From Flavobacterium tyrosinilyticum (GTDB lineage Bacteria; Bacteroidota; Bacteroidia; Flavobacteriales; Flavobacteriaceae), in NCBI RefSeq assembly GCF_023656565.1, contig NZ_JAMOKG010000003.1:372001-436000 (forward strand): 64,000 nucleotides of DNA. Direction: 5' to 3'. The notes beneath the pieces were generated by a model. It was not told where the DNA came from. It saw only the letters and a program-made list of their open reading frames with translations, and searched no databases. Positions 25,417 through 34,850 of the stretch are shown one piece after another; positions within the stretch are counted from its first letter, which is position 1; each line of letters opens with the position of its first letter. A program made the translations under genes and the position numbers.

Positions 25417-26328
25417 ATGAAACAATTATTTATTTTTTTGGTAATGATGCTCCTTTGGATTCCGTTAAACGCTCAAACTGTTGCTGAAGCCAGTAAAGAG
25501 GATAGCTTAACAACTTTTAAAACTGAAAAAGACGACTTTCAAGATAGTACTGTGGATGATCTGCCCTGGCACAATAGACGCTTTAAAGTTACTGCCGGAG
25601 CTTTTTTTCCTGTAAATAATACTCAAGTTAAAGTTGAAGGCAACAACGGAAATATAGGAACTGAGATTGATCTTGAAAATGATTTAGGGTTTTCTAAATC
25701 GACTGTATCCTTTTTAGGGACATTTGATTGGCGCATATCCAAAAGGTCTCGACTAGGTTTTGAATATTTTGTATTAGACAGAACTGCAACAAAAACGTTG
25801 CAAAGAGATATTAATTTCGGAGATCATACTTACCCATTGGACGGAAGGGTTCAAGGTACTTTTAACGTACAGATTGCTAGAATTGCTTATGGGTATGCTA
25901 TTTTATCTAAACCTAAATATCAAGCTGGTTTATTGATTGGGGCGCATGTTCTTTTCGCAGATTTAGGATTAAAATTAGAAGCTAATACGCAAAGTGTAGA
26001 ATATCGTGATACTTTTGATTTTACTGCGCCACTGCCAGACGTTGGAATTTGGGGCGAATTTGTTCTCGGAAAACGCTGGGGTTTGTATGCCAACGTTAAT
26101 TATCTTGCCGTAAAAATTGATGAAACCGATGGACGAATCATAAGCTACAATTTATCGGTTTTATATAATGTTGTAGATAACTTTAGCCTTACTGCAGGTT
26201 ATACTGGTTTGAACTTTAGAATAGATACGATTCAAGACCGATTAAACGGTTTCTTAAAATGGGGATATAACGGACCAACTATAACAGCGGTTTACACTTT
26301 CGGTAAGCATGTTAAAGTTACTAGATAA
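25417..26328 (+). CDS. Outer-membrane beta-barrel-like protein
   Basis: 303 residues from the ATG at 25417; a TTG ten codons earlier would precede the signal peptide awkwardly. A signal peptide ends near NAQ (residue 20). The rest shows alternating hydrophobic and polar strands with frequent terminal aromatics, such as RSRLGFEYFVLDRTA and RWGLYANVNYLAVKI, and a final TITAVYTFGKHVKVTR strand. This suggests an eight- to twelve-strand barrel. I do not recognise a specific family. Promoter and substrate are unknown; it stands alone. Confidence 0.78.
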   Translation: MKQLFIFLVMMLLWIPLNAQTVAEASKEDSLTTFKTEKDDFQDSTVDDLPWHNRRFKVTAGAFFPVNNTQVKVEGNNGNIGTEIDLENDLGFSKSTVSFLGTFDWRISKRSRLGFEYFVLDRTATKTLQRDINFGDHTYPLDGRVQGTFNVQIARIAYGYAILSKPKYQAGLLIGAHVLFADLGLKLEANTQSVEYRDTFDFTAPLPDVGIWGEFVLGKRWGLYANVNYLAVKIDETDGRIISYNLSVLYNVVDNFSLTAGYTGLNFRIDTIQDRLNGFLKWGYNGPTITAVYTFGKHVKVTR

Positions 26329-26345
26329 AGGTTCTGAGTTTTTTT

Positions 26346-26525
26346 AACCGCAAAGAGCGCAAAGAATTACGCAAAGTTCGCAAAGAAGCTTTTATTGAGA
26401 ATCTAAAAAGCGTAAAAAATAAGTTCGCAAAGCTTTATCAAAACAAGCTTTGCGAACTTTTTCATTTTAATGACTCTAAAAAATCTTAGCGAACTTTGCG
26501 TAATTCTTTGCGTTCTTTGCGGTAA
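26346..26525. repeat. Long nested inverted repeat, CCGCAAAGAGCGCAAAG family
   Basis: Outer arms ACCGCAAAGAGCGCAAAGAA and TTCTTTGCGTTCTTTGCGGT enclose an inner dyad TTCGCAAAGCTT / AAGCTTTGCGAA. It is very similar to 47533-47669. It is followed at 26544-26570 by a GAAACTTGAAAC word. It lies between convergent genes. Confidence 0.88.
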
Positions 26526-26575
26526 AATTACACTCAAAGTTACTCAAACTTGAAACCTGAAACTTGAAACAAAAA

Positions 26576-26612
26576 AAATAAACCCGACAACTCTCCAGCT
26601 ATCGGGTTTATT
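26576..26612 (-). terminator. Terminator of the PUL operon
   Basis: AATAAACCCGA pairs with TCGGGTTTATT; a T run follows on the minus strand. It lies 76 bases past the GH97 stop. Confidence 0.8.
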
Positions 26613-26687
26613 ACCAAACTTAAACTTACTTAACTCAAAATAAAACTTTATAAATTTAGAATCTTAGAAGCTTAGAATCTTAAAAAA

Positions 26688-28706
26688 CTATTTTTCGATT
26701 GGAGTGAATTTTACTGCTGTTCCTCCTCCAGCTGCCAATTTGATATTTAAAACAGTTTTGCTGTTTACTTTTTGTTTAGAGATTGTAACTGGATACGGAT
26801 TGGTTTTATAATTTGCTCCTTCTCCATCTGCGTAGATTTCTGCTTCGTATTCTTTGTTTTTGTCTAAAAATGAAAGCGTTACTTTTAGGTCTCGTGCATT
26901 TCTATTTGTGATCGAACCCAAATACCAATTTTTCTCGTCCCAATCTTTACGGGCAATTGTAGTATATTCTCCAATTTTAGAATCCAAAACTTTAGTATCC
27001 GACCAAGTGCAAGGCACATCTTTTACGAATTGAAATTCTGGTTTGCCTTCATAGTTTTCAGGTAAATCAGATGCCATTTGCAACGGACTGAAAATAATCA
27101 CGTACAAGGCCAATTGATTGGCCAAAGTCGTCTGCACTTTTGCTCCAGATGGCGTTTTGTAATCAAAATTGAAATTTCCTGGTGTGTAATCAAACGGTCC
27201 AGAAAGCATTCTGGTAAAAGGCAAAGTCGTTAAATGCTCTGGCGTATTTCCTCCATCTACAGACCATGCATTATATTCTTGTCCACGTCCGCCTTCTTGC
27301 GACATAAAGTTTGGATACGTACGCTGTAACCCCGTTCCTTTCATTGGTTCGTGGTTATCGATCATGATATGATATTTAGCCGCCGTTTCGATTACTTTTC
27401 TGTAATGACGTGCTCCGTACTGACTGTCGTGCCATTCTTTTTTATCCAAATATTTATTTACGTAACCTGTTTTAACCGAATTTACTCCCATTTTTTGATA
27501 CAGTTTGAAAGCCTCTTCTAACTGGTTCTCATAGTTTTTAGTAGCACCAGCCGTTTCGTGATGCCCTATTAAACGAACATTTTTTACAGCAGCGTATTTG
27601 GTAATTTCTTCCAAATTAAAATCTGGATACGCTTTTACAAAACTAAATGCAGAACCATCTGCAGTCCAGTCACCATCCCAACCTTCATTCCATCCTTCAA
27701 CCAAAACTCCGTCAAAACCATTTTTCGCAGCAAAATCAATATATTCTTTTGTGTTTTTGGTTGTTGCACCGTGTTTTGGGCCTTGTCCCCAAGTATATTT
27801 TTCTAAGTGCATTCCCCACCAGATTCCAATGTATTTTGAAGGCGTGATCCAAGATAAATCTTCAATTTTTGAAGGCTCATTAAGATTCAGCATAATGGTC
27901 GAAGTTGCTACTTGTCCAGGATTCTTCCCAACCACAATAGTTCTCCAAGGTGTTTTAAATGGTGTTTCTGCATATACTTTTACACCATCTGCCCATGGCA
28001 CCAAATCACTTTTATATTGCTTGTCTGTCGTTTTTAAAAGTGTCATTGAGGCAAAATCTGTTAAGTTGGCTTCGTGAATAGCAACATATAATTTGTCTTT
28101 GGTTTCGAAAGTTGCTGGAGTATTAATAGTATCTGTTTTACTCATTAACGTTTTACGGTATTCACTTTCGTAATAACTATTTTCACGATGAACTGGAATC
28201 CACCAAACTTCATTATTATCTTTAAAAGTAAATTGTGTTACTTCGTTAGAGATTTTCACTTTTCCTAAATGAGGCTGTTTTGGAAATTCATAACGAAATC
28301 CTACTCCATCATCAAAAACTCTAAAAATAATATCGACTAAACGCTCCTCGCCTTTTGCTTCTTTTAAATGAACGATCAGTTCGTTATGATGATCTCTAAC
28401 TTTTTTGAATTCGCCCCAAGGCTGTTCCCAAGTTTCATCTGCCGATTTTTCTTCGGTCGAAACGACTTCAAATCCATCTGTCATTTTAGCTAAACCTTGA
28501 AATTCAAATCCCATAAGAGATGGCTCAATAACCGATTTTCCGTTAGAAGAAAAACTATATTGAGGCTGTCCAGAAGGCGTTAATTCAAAAGTTAATTCAG
28601 AAATCTTTTCAGGAGAACTGATTTTATACGTTTTTTTAGTACTGCAAGCCATAACGAGCATTGTGGCAAAAGCTATTAGACAGTATCTATATTTTCTGTT
28701 TTTCAT
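26688..28706 (-). CDS. GH97 glycoside hydrolase (SusB-like, inverting type), lipoprotein
   Basis: 672 residues with a lipobox (VMAC, Cys21) followed by STKK, lacking the acidic export signal, so a periplasmic location is likely. An N-terminal beta-sandwich (about 30-290) precedes the barrel. At the position where retaining GH97 galactosidases have an Asp nucleophile this protein reads KTGYVN, as in SusB. IDNHEPMKGTG and MSQEGGRGQEY provide glutamates of the inverting mechanism. An alpha-glucosidase acting on imported oligosaccharides is the best prediction. It is the last gene of the PUL. Confidence 0.93.
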   Translation of the reverse strand: MKNRKYRYCLIAFATMLVMACSTKKTYKISSPEKISELTFELTPSGQPQYSFSSNGKSVIEPSLMGFEFQGLAKMTDGFEVVSTEEKSADETWEQPWGEFKKVRDHHNELIVHLKEAKGEERLVDIIFRVFDDGVGFRYEFPKQPHLGKVKISNEVTQFTFKDNNEVWWIPVHRENSYYESEYRKTLMSKTDTINTPATFETKDKLYVAIHEANLTDFASMTLLKTTDKQYKSDLVPWADGVKVYAETPFKTPWRTIVVGKNPGQVATSTIMLNLNEPSKIEDLSWITPSKYIGIWWGMHLEKYTWGQGPKHGATTKNTKEYIDFAAKNGFDGVLVEGWNEGWDGDWTADGSAFSFVKAYPDFNLEEITKYAAVKNVRLIGHHETAGATKNYENQLEEAFKLYQKMGVNSVKTGYVNKYLDKKEWHDSQYGARHYRKVIETAAKYHIMIDNHEPMKGTGLQRTYPNFMSQEGGRGQEYNAWSVDGGNTPEHLTTLPFTRMLSGPFDYTPGNFNFDYKTPSGAKVQTTLANQLALYVIIFSPLQMASDLPENYEGKPEFQFVKDVPCTWSDTKVLDSKIGEYTTIARKDWDEKNWYLGSITNRNARDLKVTLSFLDKNKEYEAEIYADGEGANYKTNPYPVTISKQKVNSKTVLNIKLAAGGGTAVKFTPIEK

Positions 28707-28731
28707 TATTTAAATTGTATTAATTACAGCT

Positions 28732-29976
28732 CTATTTTATTTCGCTTAATGTTTGTTTTGCTTTTGCAGGCTGCATAGAAACAAAATAATTAAACACCTG
28801 ATCGAGTTTTTTCTGGGCTTCGACATTTCCTTTTTTCTGTACGCGTAAATCATACAATTTGCTGATCTCTGGAAATACGCTTTCTGTATTTTTTACTCCA
28901 GCAAAAGCTTTGATTTTTTCGATGAAAGAATATCCAAATTCAACTGTTGGCTCAATCATGGTTCCTTCTCCGAAATCATTCCATGTAATCAGCTGCAGAT
29001 AATTTACATTGGCATTTTTAGCTAAGGCAAGAGTTTCATCCAATGTTGCTCCATTCTTATGTTCAATCGTCCATCCAATCGCTGCTCCGCCTCCGCCTTG
29101 AGCGTAAAAATCTTTAAAACCAGGATAAGCGCTACCCATTGCAACACCCAATTTTGGTTTGGTATTGGTGTAAAAATTAGTTAAGTAACTATTGTCTTTG
29201 TATACCCACGCATATTCGCCAGAAGCATTTTCTCCTGCCATTGAAGAGTGGTCCCAAAGTGTCAAGAAAGTGGGTTTTGCTGTTAAAGTATTAAAGACGT
29301 TTGCCCATTCAGCGGGGGTCTGTAGCACAATTGGTCCAAAATTCATTAACAGCGGTTTACCATTGATCTTGATATAATTGGCATCAGAAAAATAATTCTT
29401 TTCTACATAAGCCAAATCTGTTTTTGCTGCACCGGTTACCGAAATTGCTTTTCCTGCATTAACCACATTGGTCAAAAATCGGTCTTCGTATACAATAGCA
29501 TATTCTAAACCTACTTTATCAAGCATTTCGATTAATTGATCTGTATTCTCTTTGATCATTCCGTAATCGTTTACATCGTAAGTGCCGTACCAATCAATAA
29601 GAATTCCATCAATTCCTGAATATTTCATCAACAATAAATGATTTTCGATCACATTTTTATCGCCTGAGTGATAAGGTCCAATCAGCGGATAATAGTACGA
29701 TGCAATTTCTCTTCTTCCGTTTGCTCCTACGTTGTTCGGATTTTTATTGGCCATTGTCCAATGATATCCCCATTTTTTATCGGCACTACTTTCGTTGGTT
29801 TCAAACCACGGCATGTAATGCATATAAATTTTAGTGCTGTTGGTTTTCTCAATCGCAACAGGGTCTGTTTTCTCTGGTTCTACGGGTTTGTCTGAGCCTT
29901 TGTCATCGCTGCTGCAACCGGCAACCATCGCAATGCTCATCAAACCAAAAACCAACGATGTGATATATCTTTTCAT
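28732..29976 (-). CDS. GH71/GH99-like endo-glycosidase, surface lipoprotein
   Basis: 414 residues from ATG 29976; twelve upstream codons in frame do not fit a signal peptide. The lipobox is VAGC with Cys21, then SSDDKGSDKPVEPEKTD, an acidic stretch typical of Bacteroidota surface-export signals. The catalytic region has IYMHYMPWFETNE, YYYPLIGPYHSGDKNVIE and GIDGILIDWYG, the pattern of GH71/GH99-type enzymes. GH99 enzymes cleave inside alpha-mannans or Glc-alpha-1,3-Man and GH71 enzymes cleave alpha-1,3-glucan; I cannot choose between them. 25 bases separate it from GH97. Confidence 0.88.
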   Translation of the reverse strand: MKRYITSLVFGLMSIAMVAGCSSDDKGSDKPVEPEKTDPVAIEKTNSTKIYMHYMPWFETNESSADKKWGYHWTMANKNPNNVGANGRREIASYYYPLIGPYHSGDKNVIENHLLLMKYSGIDGILIDWYGTYDVNDYGMIKENTDQLIEMLDKVGLEYAIVYEDRFLTNVVNAGKAISVTGAAKTDLAYVEKNYFSDANYIKINGKPLLMNFGPIVLQTPAEWANVFNTLTAKPTFLTLWDHSSMAGENASGEYAWVYKDNSYLTNFYTNTKPKLGVAMGSAYPGFKDFYAQGGGGAAIGWTIEHKNGATLDETLALAKNANVNYLQLITWNDFGEGTMIEPTVEFGYSFIEKIKAFAGVKNTESVFPEISKLYDLRVQKKGNVEAQKKLDQVFNYFVSMQPAKAKQTLSEIK

Positions 29977-30006
29977 ATTGATGTACTGTTTGTTATTTTT
30001 ATATTT

Positions 30007-30171
30007 TGCCACAGATTAAAAGATTAAAAAGGATTTTATTGTGATTAATTTATTTCACGCAGATTTAAAAAGATTTAAGCAGATATGCGCAGATTATTTT
30101 TTTTACATTTAAAATCAAATCTGCTTTAATCTGCAGAATCTGCGTGAAACAAAATCTTTTTTAATCCTCTA
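30007..30171. repeat. Nested inverted repeat, CACGCAGATTTAAAAAGATT family
   Basis: Arms AGATTAAAAAGGATTTTAT and TTTCACGCAGATTTAAAAAG pair with TCTGCGTGAAAC and AAATCTTTTTTAATCCTCT. It lies between susD and the GH71/99 gene. Confidence 0.8.
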
Positions 30172-30206
30172 ATTCAGTTTCTAATCTTTAGAATCTGTTA
30201 CTAAAA

Positions 30207-30258
30207 AAATTAAAAACATGTCAGCCTTCCACGACTAACCAACATGGAAGACTGACAT
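30207..30258 (-). terminator. Terminator-like hairpin after susD
   Basis: ATGTCAGCCTTCCA (30218-30231) pairs with TGGAAGACTGACAT (30245-30258); T-rich DNA follows on the minus strand. It may set lower expression of the two enzyme genes than of susCD. Confidence 0.75.
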
Positions 30259-30267
30259 TCTAGTAAC

Positions 30268-31779
30268 CTAATTTGGATACCCAGGATTTTGTTTAAGGTT
30301 TTTGTTTGTGGTTAAAACAGTACTTGGAATTGGAAAAATTGCTCTATATTTCTCTGTTGTCCCTTTTGACCACCATGGTTCGAAGAATGTTCCAAAACGA
30401 ATATTGTCTGTTCTTCTTCTTCCTTCGAATGTAAATTCTTTCAACAATTCTTGATTTATAAATGCAAGGTCTATTATTGCTGGCAATTCTTCACCTGCGC
30501 GAGATGCTACTTGCTGTACAAATGGTCTTGCTAAATCTGGCGAACCTAAACGAACGTAACATTCTGCTTGCATCATTAAGATTTCTGCATAACGAATCAA
30601 TACAAAATCGTGATCACGCTCCCACTGCTCTCCTGCTTTCATTTCGTATTTATGCAAACGAACTCCTTCATTTTCTTTTGCATCTTCCAGACTTGTTAGG
30701 TTCTCTGTATAAGTAAGCGGTTCTCCATTATCCATCATAATTACAGTTCCTGTCGCAAGATTAATCTGATCGCCCTCTAGCATACATTTTTTTCTCTTGT
30801 CTGTGTCTGCAAATGCAGAATAAACTCCAGGCTGCGCGCACATTCCGTTTGCACTCCAAGGATAATTGTTTGGAATGGCAGAAATAGCTAATTTTTGATT
30901 ATAATGACAAGACATTGAATTCATGTAGTTTCCAACTGTTCCAGCTTTTGAATCGTAAGGAATAGCGAAAATAATTTCTGTAGAAGTTTGATTTTCTGTC
31001 ACGAAATTCGAAAAGAAATCTGGTGTTAAACTGTATCCAGTAACCTTTTGGCACATATTGATACAATCTTGCCAACGTGGCTGACCGATAAACGCTTCTG
31101 AATTAAGATACAATCTAGCCAAAATAGAATACGCAACATTTCTAGTCATTTTAGAATACACCGCATTTGGATTTAAATGTGGAATAGCGTCTGTCAATTC
31201 TTTTTCAACAAAATCATACACCTCTTTTCTTGTTGAATTGGTTGGAAGAGCTGTATCTTCAAAATCGGTTACAATTGGCACATTTCCGAATAAATCTAAA
31301 AGATTATAGTAGTAATATGCTCTAAGCGCTTTTAATTCTGCATAAATTGGTTCTTTTGATTTATCACTAAGAGATGATTTATCGATTTGATAAATGATAG
31401 CATTAATCTTAGCAATTCCAGTATAATTGTAACGCCAAGCCGAAAGAATCATTCGGTTATCCGATTTCCAAGTATGCTTTTGCGCGTCTTGATATTGTCC
31501 GCCATCGTACCAGTTTGTACCTCTTGTCGGAATTGTTGCTTCATCTGAAACTACTTCATTCAAAAAGAAAACATACTCACAAGTTGGAAAATTATTTGAG
31601 ATTGCATCAGAGAATCCTCTTAACGAAGAATAAGCTCCACCTACCAGAGCATCAATCTCTTTGGTTGTATTTCCGAAATTTCCATCTTCTACCTGATCAT
31701 ACAACTGTTCGTCCAAATCAGTACAGGATACCGTAAAAAGCATGCTTAAAAGTATTGCTGCTGTTATTTTGATTTTCAT
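30268..31779 (-). CDS. susD: SusD/RagB-family glycan-binding lipoprotein
   Basis: 503 residues with a lipobox (FTVSC, Cys19), followed by TDLDEQ, an acidic surface-export signal. The TPR-like helical core typical of SusD is visible (KALRAYYYYNLLDLFGNVPI near 150-170), as is the C-terminal EFTFEGRRRTDNIRFG motif. SusD caps the SusC barrel and captures glycan at the cell surface. It lies 28 bases downstream of susC. Confidence 0.96.
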   Translation of the reverse strand: MKIKITAAILLSMLFTVSCTDLDEQLYDQVEDGNFGNTTKEIDALVGGAYSSLRGFSDAISNNFPTCEYVFFLNEVVSDEATIPTRGTNWYDGGQYQDAQKHTWKSDNRMILSAWRYNYTGIAKINAIIYQIDKSSLSDKSKEPIYAELKALRAYYYYNLLDLFGNVPIVTDFEDTALPTNSTRKEVYDFVEKELTDAIPHLNPNAVYSKMTRNVAYSILARLYLNSEAFIGQPRWQDCINMCQKVTGYSLTPDFFSNFVTENQTSTEIIFAIPYDSKAGTVGNYMNSMSCHYNQKLAISAIPNNYPWSANGMCAQPGVYSAFADTDKRKKCMLEGDQINLATGTVIMMDNGEPLTYTENLTSLEDAKENEGVRLHKYEMKAGEQWERDHDFVLIRYAEILMMQAECYVRLGSPDLARPFVQQVASRAGEELPAIIDLAFINQELLKEFTFEGRRRTDNIRFGTFFEPWWSKGTTEKYRAIFPIPSTVLTTNKNLKQNPGYPN

Positions 31780-31807
31780 TGTTACTATTTTATGGTTATC
31801 AATTCAC

Positions 31808-34800
31808 TTAGTTATTCAGCGTAAAATTTAATCCAACAGAAATTGTAGTTGGTCGAGGATAATTATTGTATCTGTCAATTCCAGGAGCTGCCAAACCAGT
31901 TTGATCCATTACTCCAGTCTGATTAATTCCGTCCTGAGCATTTAAACCAATCTCTGGATCTACACCTTTGTAGCCTGTAATTACAAATAAGTTTTCGCCC
32001 ATTACATACATTCTAAATTTCGATTTTTTGTATTTCAATGGTAAAGTATAACCAAAAGTCAAGGTCTGAAGTCTGAAGAAAGAAGCATCTTCGATCCAGT
32101 AATCTGAATATTTTGGAGACGAAGTAATACCGCTGCTCAAGAAAGAATCTGGCACATTAAAAGCTGGCAATCTGTTCGGGTCATTTAACATCATGTTGGT
32201 CGCATTTAATGCTTTTTGTCCAAACATTCCGTATCCAGAAAATCCAAGATCAAAGTTTCCATAAGTAAAATTCATTCCGATACCTAAAGTTAAATCTGGC
32301 TGAATATTTCCTAGATCTCTTTTATCAGCATCAACCAAAGCACTTTCAGCGACTACTTCATTAGCAGCATTGTAGTATTGAATTTTTCCATCGGCATCTA
32401 AACCAGCATTTTTGAATCCCCAGAAAGTTCCAACTGGATAACCTTCTGCAATAATTTGAGAATATTGTCCAGACATACCTGCCAAACCATGAAGAGATCC
32501 GCTGTAGATCACGTCTGTTTTATACGTTGGGTTAGAAAGTTTTTCAATTTTTTGAACGTTATGTCCAAGTGTCAAATTAGCATTCCAGTTGAATTTATCC
32601 CCTTTAATGATGTCTGCATTCAGAGTTAACTCTACCCCCTTGTTTGACATTTCGCCCACGTTAGCCAACATTGTTCCTACTAAATAAGGCGGCTGAGGCA
32701 CTTCGTAAGTGTATAATAAATCTTTTGTTTTTTTAGAATAATATTCAAAAGATCCTGTAATTCTATTGAAAAGTCCGAAATCAAAACCAACGTTAATTTG
32801 CTCTGTAGATTCCCATTTCAAATCAGGATTTGGATTTTGTTTTGGAGAATAAGCCAAACTCCAAGTTTTAGTAACCGGATCATAGTAACTGTCGCTTCCA
32901 ACTCCTAAAATAGAAAGTGATTTATACTCCCCAATTCCATCTTGATTTCCTGTAACTCCATAACCAACTCTCAATTTTAAATTGTCTAACCAACCTTTTG
33001 AAGATTCCATAAATTCTTCGTTAGAAATTCTCCACGCTGCAGAAGCAGATGGAAAAGTTCCCCACTTATTGTTTTCTCCAAAACGGCTTGAACCATCACG
33101 TCTTACGGTCGCTGTCAATAAATATTTACCATCGTAACCGTAATTAGCACGAGCATAAAAAGACACTAGGTTCGATTTTCCTTTGTATGAATACACGTCG
33201 GTTAAACGATAGTTGTAACCCGCACCTAAATTATTATAACTAAAAGCATCTGTAACAAAACCACCTCTTTGTGCTCCAAAACCTTGATAGATATTTTCTA
33301 GATAAGAATATCCAGCCAAAGCGCCAATGTTATGTTTGTCTATAACTTTGCTGTAATTTACATATAGCTCTCCTTGTGCATTTGTATATTCTGCATAGGT
33401 TCTTTGTGCAAAACCGCCTTCTGTCTGTCCTTCCATAACCGCATAAGATGGTTTGTAAGTACCTGCTTTTACTGCATTGTGCTCAAGCGAAATATTTGCT
33501 GTAGCAGTAAAGTCATTCAAGAATTTCACATCTGTTTTAAAGTACCCTAAAAGTCTGTGTCTTTCATTATCAAAAGTTCTGTTTGTTAAAATCTCAACTG
33601 GATTCTGATAAATATTTCCTACTACTGCACTGAAATTTCCTTCTGAATCGTAAACTGGAATCGTTGGATTTAAGTTATAAGCTCTTTCAAAAATTCTGTA
33701 ATCTATTGGATGCCATTTGTCAATATTTGCAAATAATCCCATATCAAATTTCACTTCTTTGTTGTCTCCAAGAAATTGGTAAGCGCTAACATTACCGCTT
33801 AATCTTTCTAATCCAGATTTTTTAATAACTCCTTCATTATTTAAGTACGAAAGTGAAGTTCTAAAACCGCTGTCTGCTTTACCAGAATTAATGCTTAACG
33901 TGTGCGATTGAGAAATCGAAGTCTGCTCGATTGCTTTTTGCCAATTTGTATTTCCACCATAATCTACTGCATCTGCAATTTGATTCTGGCGTACATATCC
34001 TCTCCACTGATTTGCCGAAAGAAGATCTAAGTTATTATTTACATAACCGATACCCGTTTGTCCATTGTAAACAACAGAAACACCTTTTGTTCCCGATTTT
34101 GTAGTAATCATGATTACTCCGTTTGCTCCTCGAGAACCGTAAATTGCTGTTGCCGAAGCATCTTTAAGAACATCAACCGATTTAATATCTGAAGGTTGAA
34201 CGACGTTGATATCAACTCCCGCAATACCATCTACTACAATTAACGGACTGTTACTTGCTGTTAAAGAAGTTCCTCCACGAAGACGAATTGTAGAAGCTGC
34301 AGCTGGATCTCCAGAAGGACGAATAATGCTTAATCCCGCCACTTTTCCTTGCAAAACCTGCTCTGTAGAACCAATAGTTCCTTTTAGCAATTCATCTGCT
34401 CCAACTGTAGAAATTGCTCCAGTCAAATCTGATTTTTTCACTTTTCCGTAACCTACAGAAACTACTTGCACTTCTGCCAATGCATATCCGTCATTTTGCA
34501 GTCGCACTTCGTAATTAGAAGTATTGGCTGTAATCTGAACTTTTTGTGTTGTCGAGCCGATAAACGAAACTTCGATTGCACTTCCTACGGCTACATTCAG
34601 GCTAAATTTACCATCAAAATCTGTTGTAGTTCCGTTTTTAGTTCCTACTTCAATGATAGAAGCTCCTGGCAATACATTCCCTGTATTGTCATAAACAGTT
34701 CCTGATATCTTTTTCGTCTGCGCGAAAGAATTGGCAGTAAGAAAAAGCATAAAAATCATCAATACCGCTGCCTTAGCAGTCCACATTTGATGCAGGACGC

Positions 34801-34822
34801 TTTTTGTATTTTTACTATTCAT
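31808..34822 (-). CDS. susC: SusC/RagA-family TonB-dependent glycan importer
   Basis: 1,004 residues. A signal peptide ending ANSFAQ is followed by a carboxypeptidase-regulatory-like domain (about 38-112, ISGTVYDNTGNVLPGASI and TTDFDGKFSL). The plug follows with SVGYGKVKKSDLTGAISTV and the SusC signature GTSLTASNSPLIVVDGIAG, then a 22-strand barrel ending in TTISVGLNFTLNN. It imports oligosaccharides together with SusD. There is no N-terminal signalling extension, which fits control by the SusR-like regulator rather than an anti-sigma factor. Confidence 0.97.
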   Translation of the reverse strand: MNSKNTKSVLHQMWTAKAAVLMIFMLFLTANSFAQTKKISGTVYDNTGNVLPGASIIEVGTKNGTTTDFDGKFSLNVAVGSAIEVSFIGSTTQKVQITANTSNYEVRLQNDGYALAEVQVVSVGYGKVKKSDLTGAISTVGADELLKGTIGSTEQVLQGKVAGLSIIRPSGDPAAASTIRLRGGTSLTASNSPLIVVDGIAGVDINVVQPSDIKSVDVLKDASATAIYGSRGANGVIMITTKSGTKGVSVVYNGQTGIGYVNNNLDLLSANQWRGYVRQNQIADAVDYGGNTNWQKAIEQTSISQSHTLSINSGKADSGFRTSLSYLNNEGVIKKSGLERLSGNVSAYQFLGDNKEVKFDMGLFANIDKWHPIDYRIFERAYNLNPTIPVYDSEGNFSAVVGNIYQNPVEILTNRTFDNERHRLLGYFKTDVKFLNDFTATANISLEHNAVKAGTYKPSYAVMEGQTEGGFAQRTYAEYTNAQGELYVNYSKVIDKHNIGALAGYSYLENIYQGFGAQRGGFVTDAFSYNNLGAGYNYRLTDVYSYKGKSNLVSFYARANYGYDGKYLLTATVRRDGSSRFGENNKWGTFPSASAAWRISNEEFMESSKGWLDNLKLRVGYGVTGNQDGIGEYKSLSILGVGSDSYYDPVTKTWSLAYSPKQNPNPDLKWESTEQINVGFDFGLFNRITGSFEYYSKKTKDLLYTYEVPQPPYLVGTMLANVGEMSNKGVELTLNADIIKGDKFNWNANLTLGHNVQKIEKLSNPTYKTDVIYSGSLHGLAGMSGQYSQIIAEGYPVGTFWGFKNAGLDADGKIQYYNAANEVVAESALVDADKRDLGNIQPDLTLGIGMNFTYGNFDLGFSGYGMFGQKALNATNMMLNDPNRLPAFNVPDSFLSSGITSSPKYSDYWIEDASFFRLQTLTFGYTLPLKYKKSKFRMYVMGENLFVITGYKGVDPEIGLNAQDGINQTGVMDQTGLAAPGIDRYNNYPRPTTISVGLNFTLNN

Positions 34823-34850
34823 TAGAATTGGTGTTTTAATTTAATAGTGA

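Noticed and set aside
27598..28077. 159-codon plus-strand frame
   Set aside because: Antisense to the GH97 catalytic region; composition (Ser/Pro-rich) is typical of a shadow frame.
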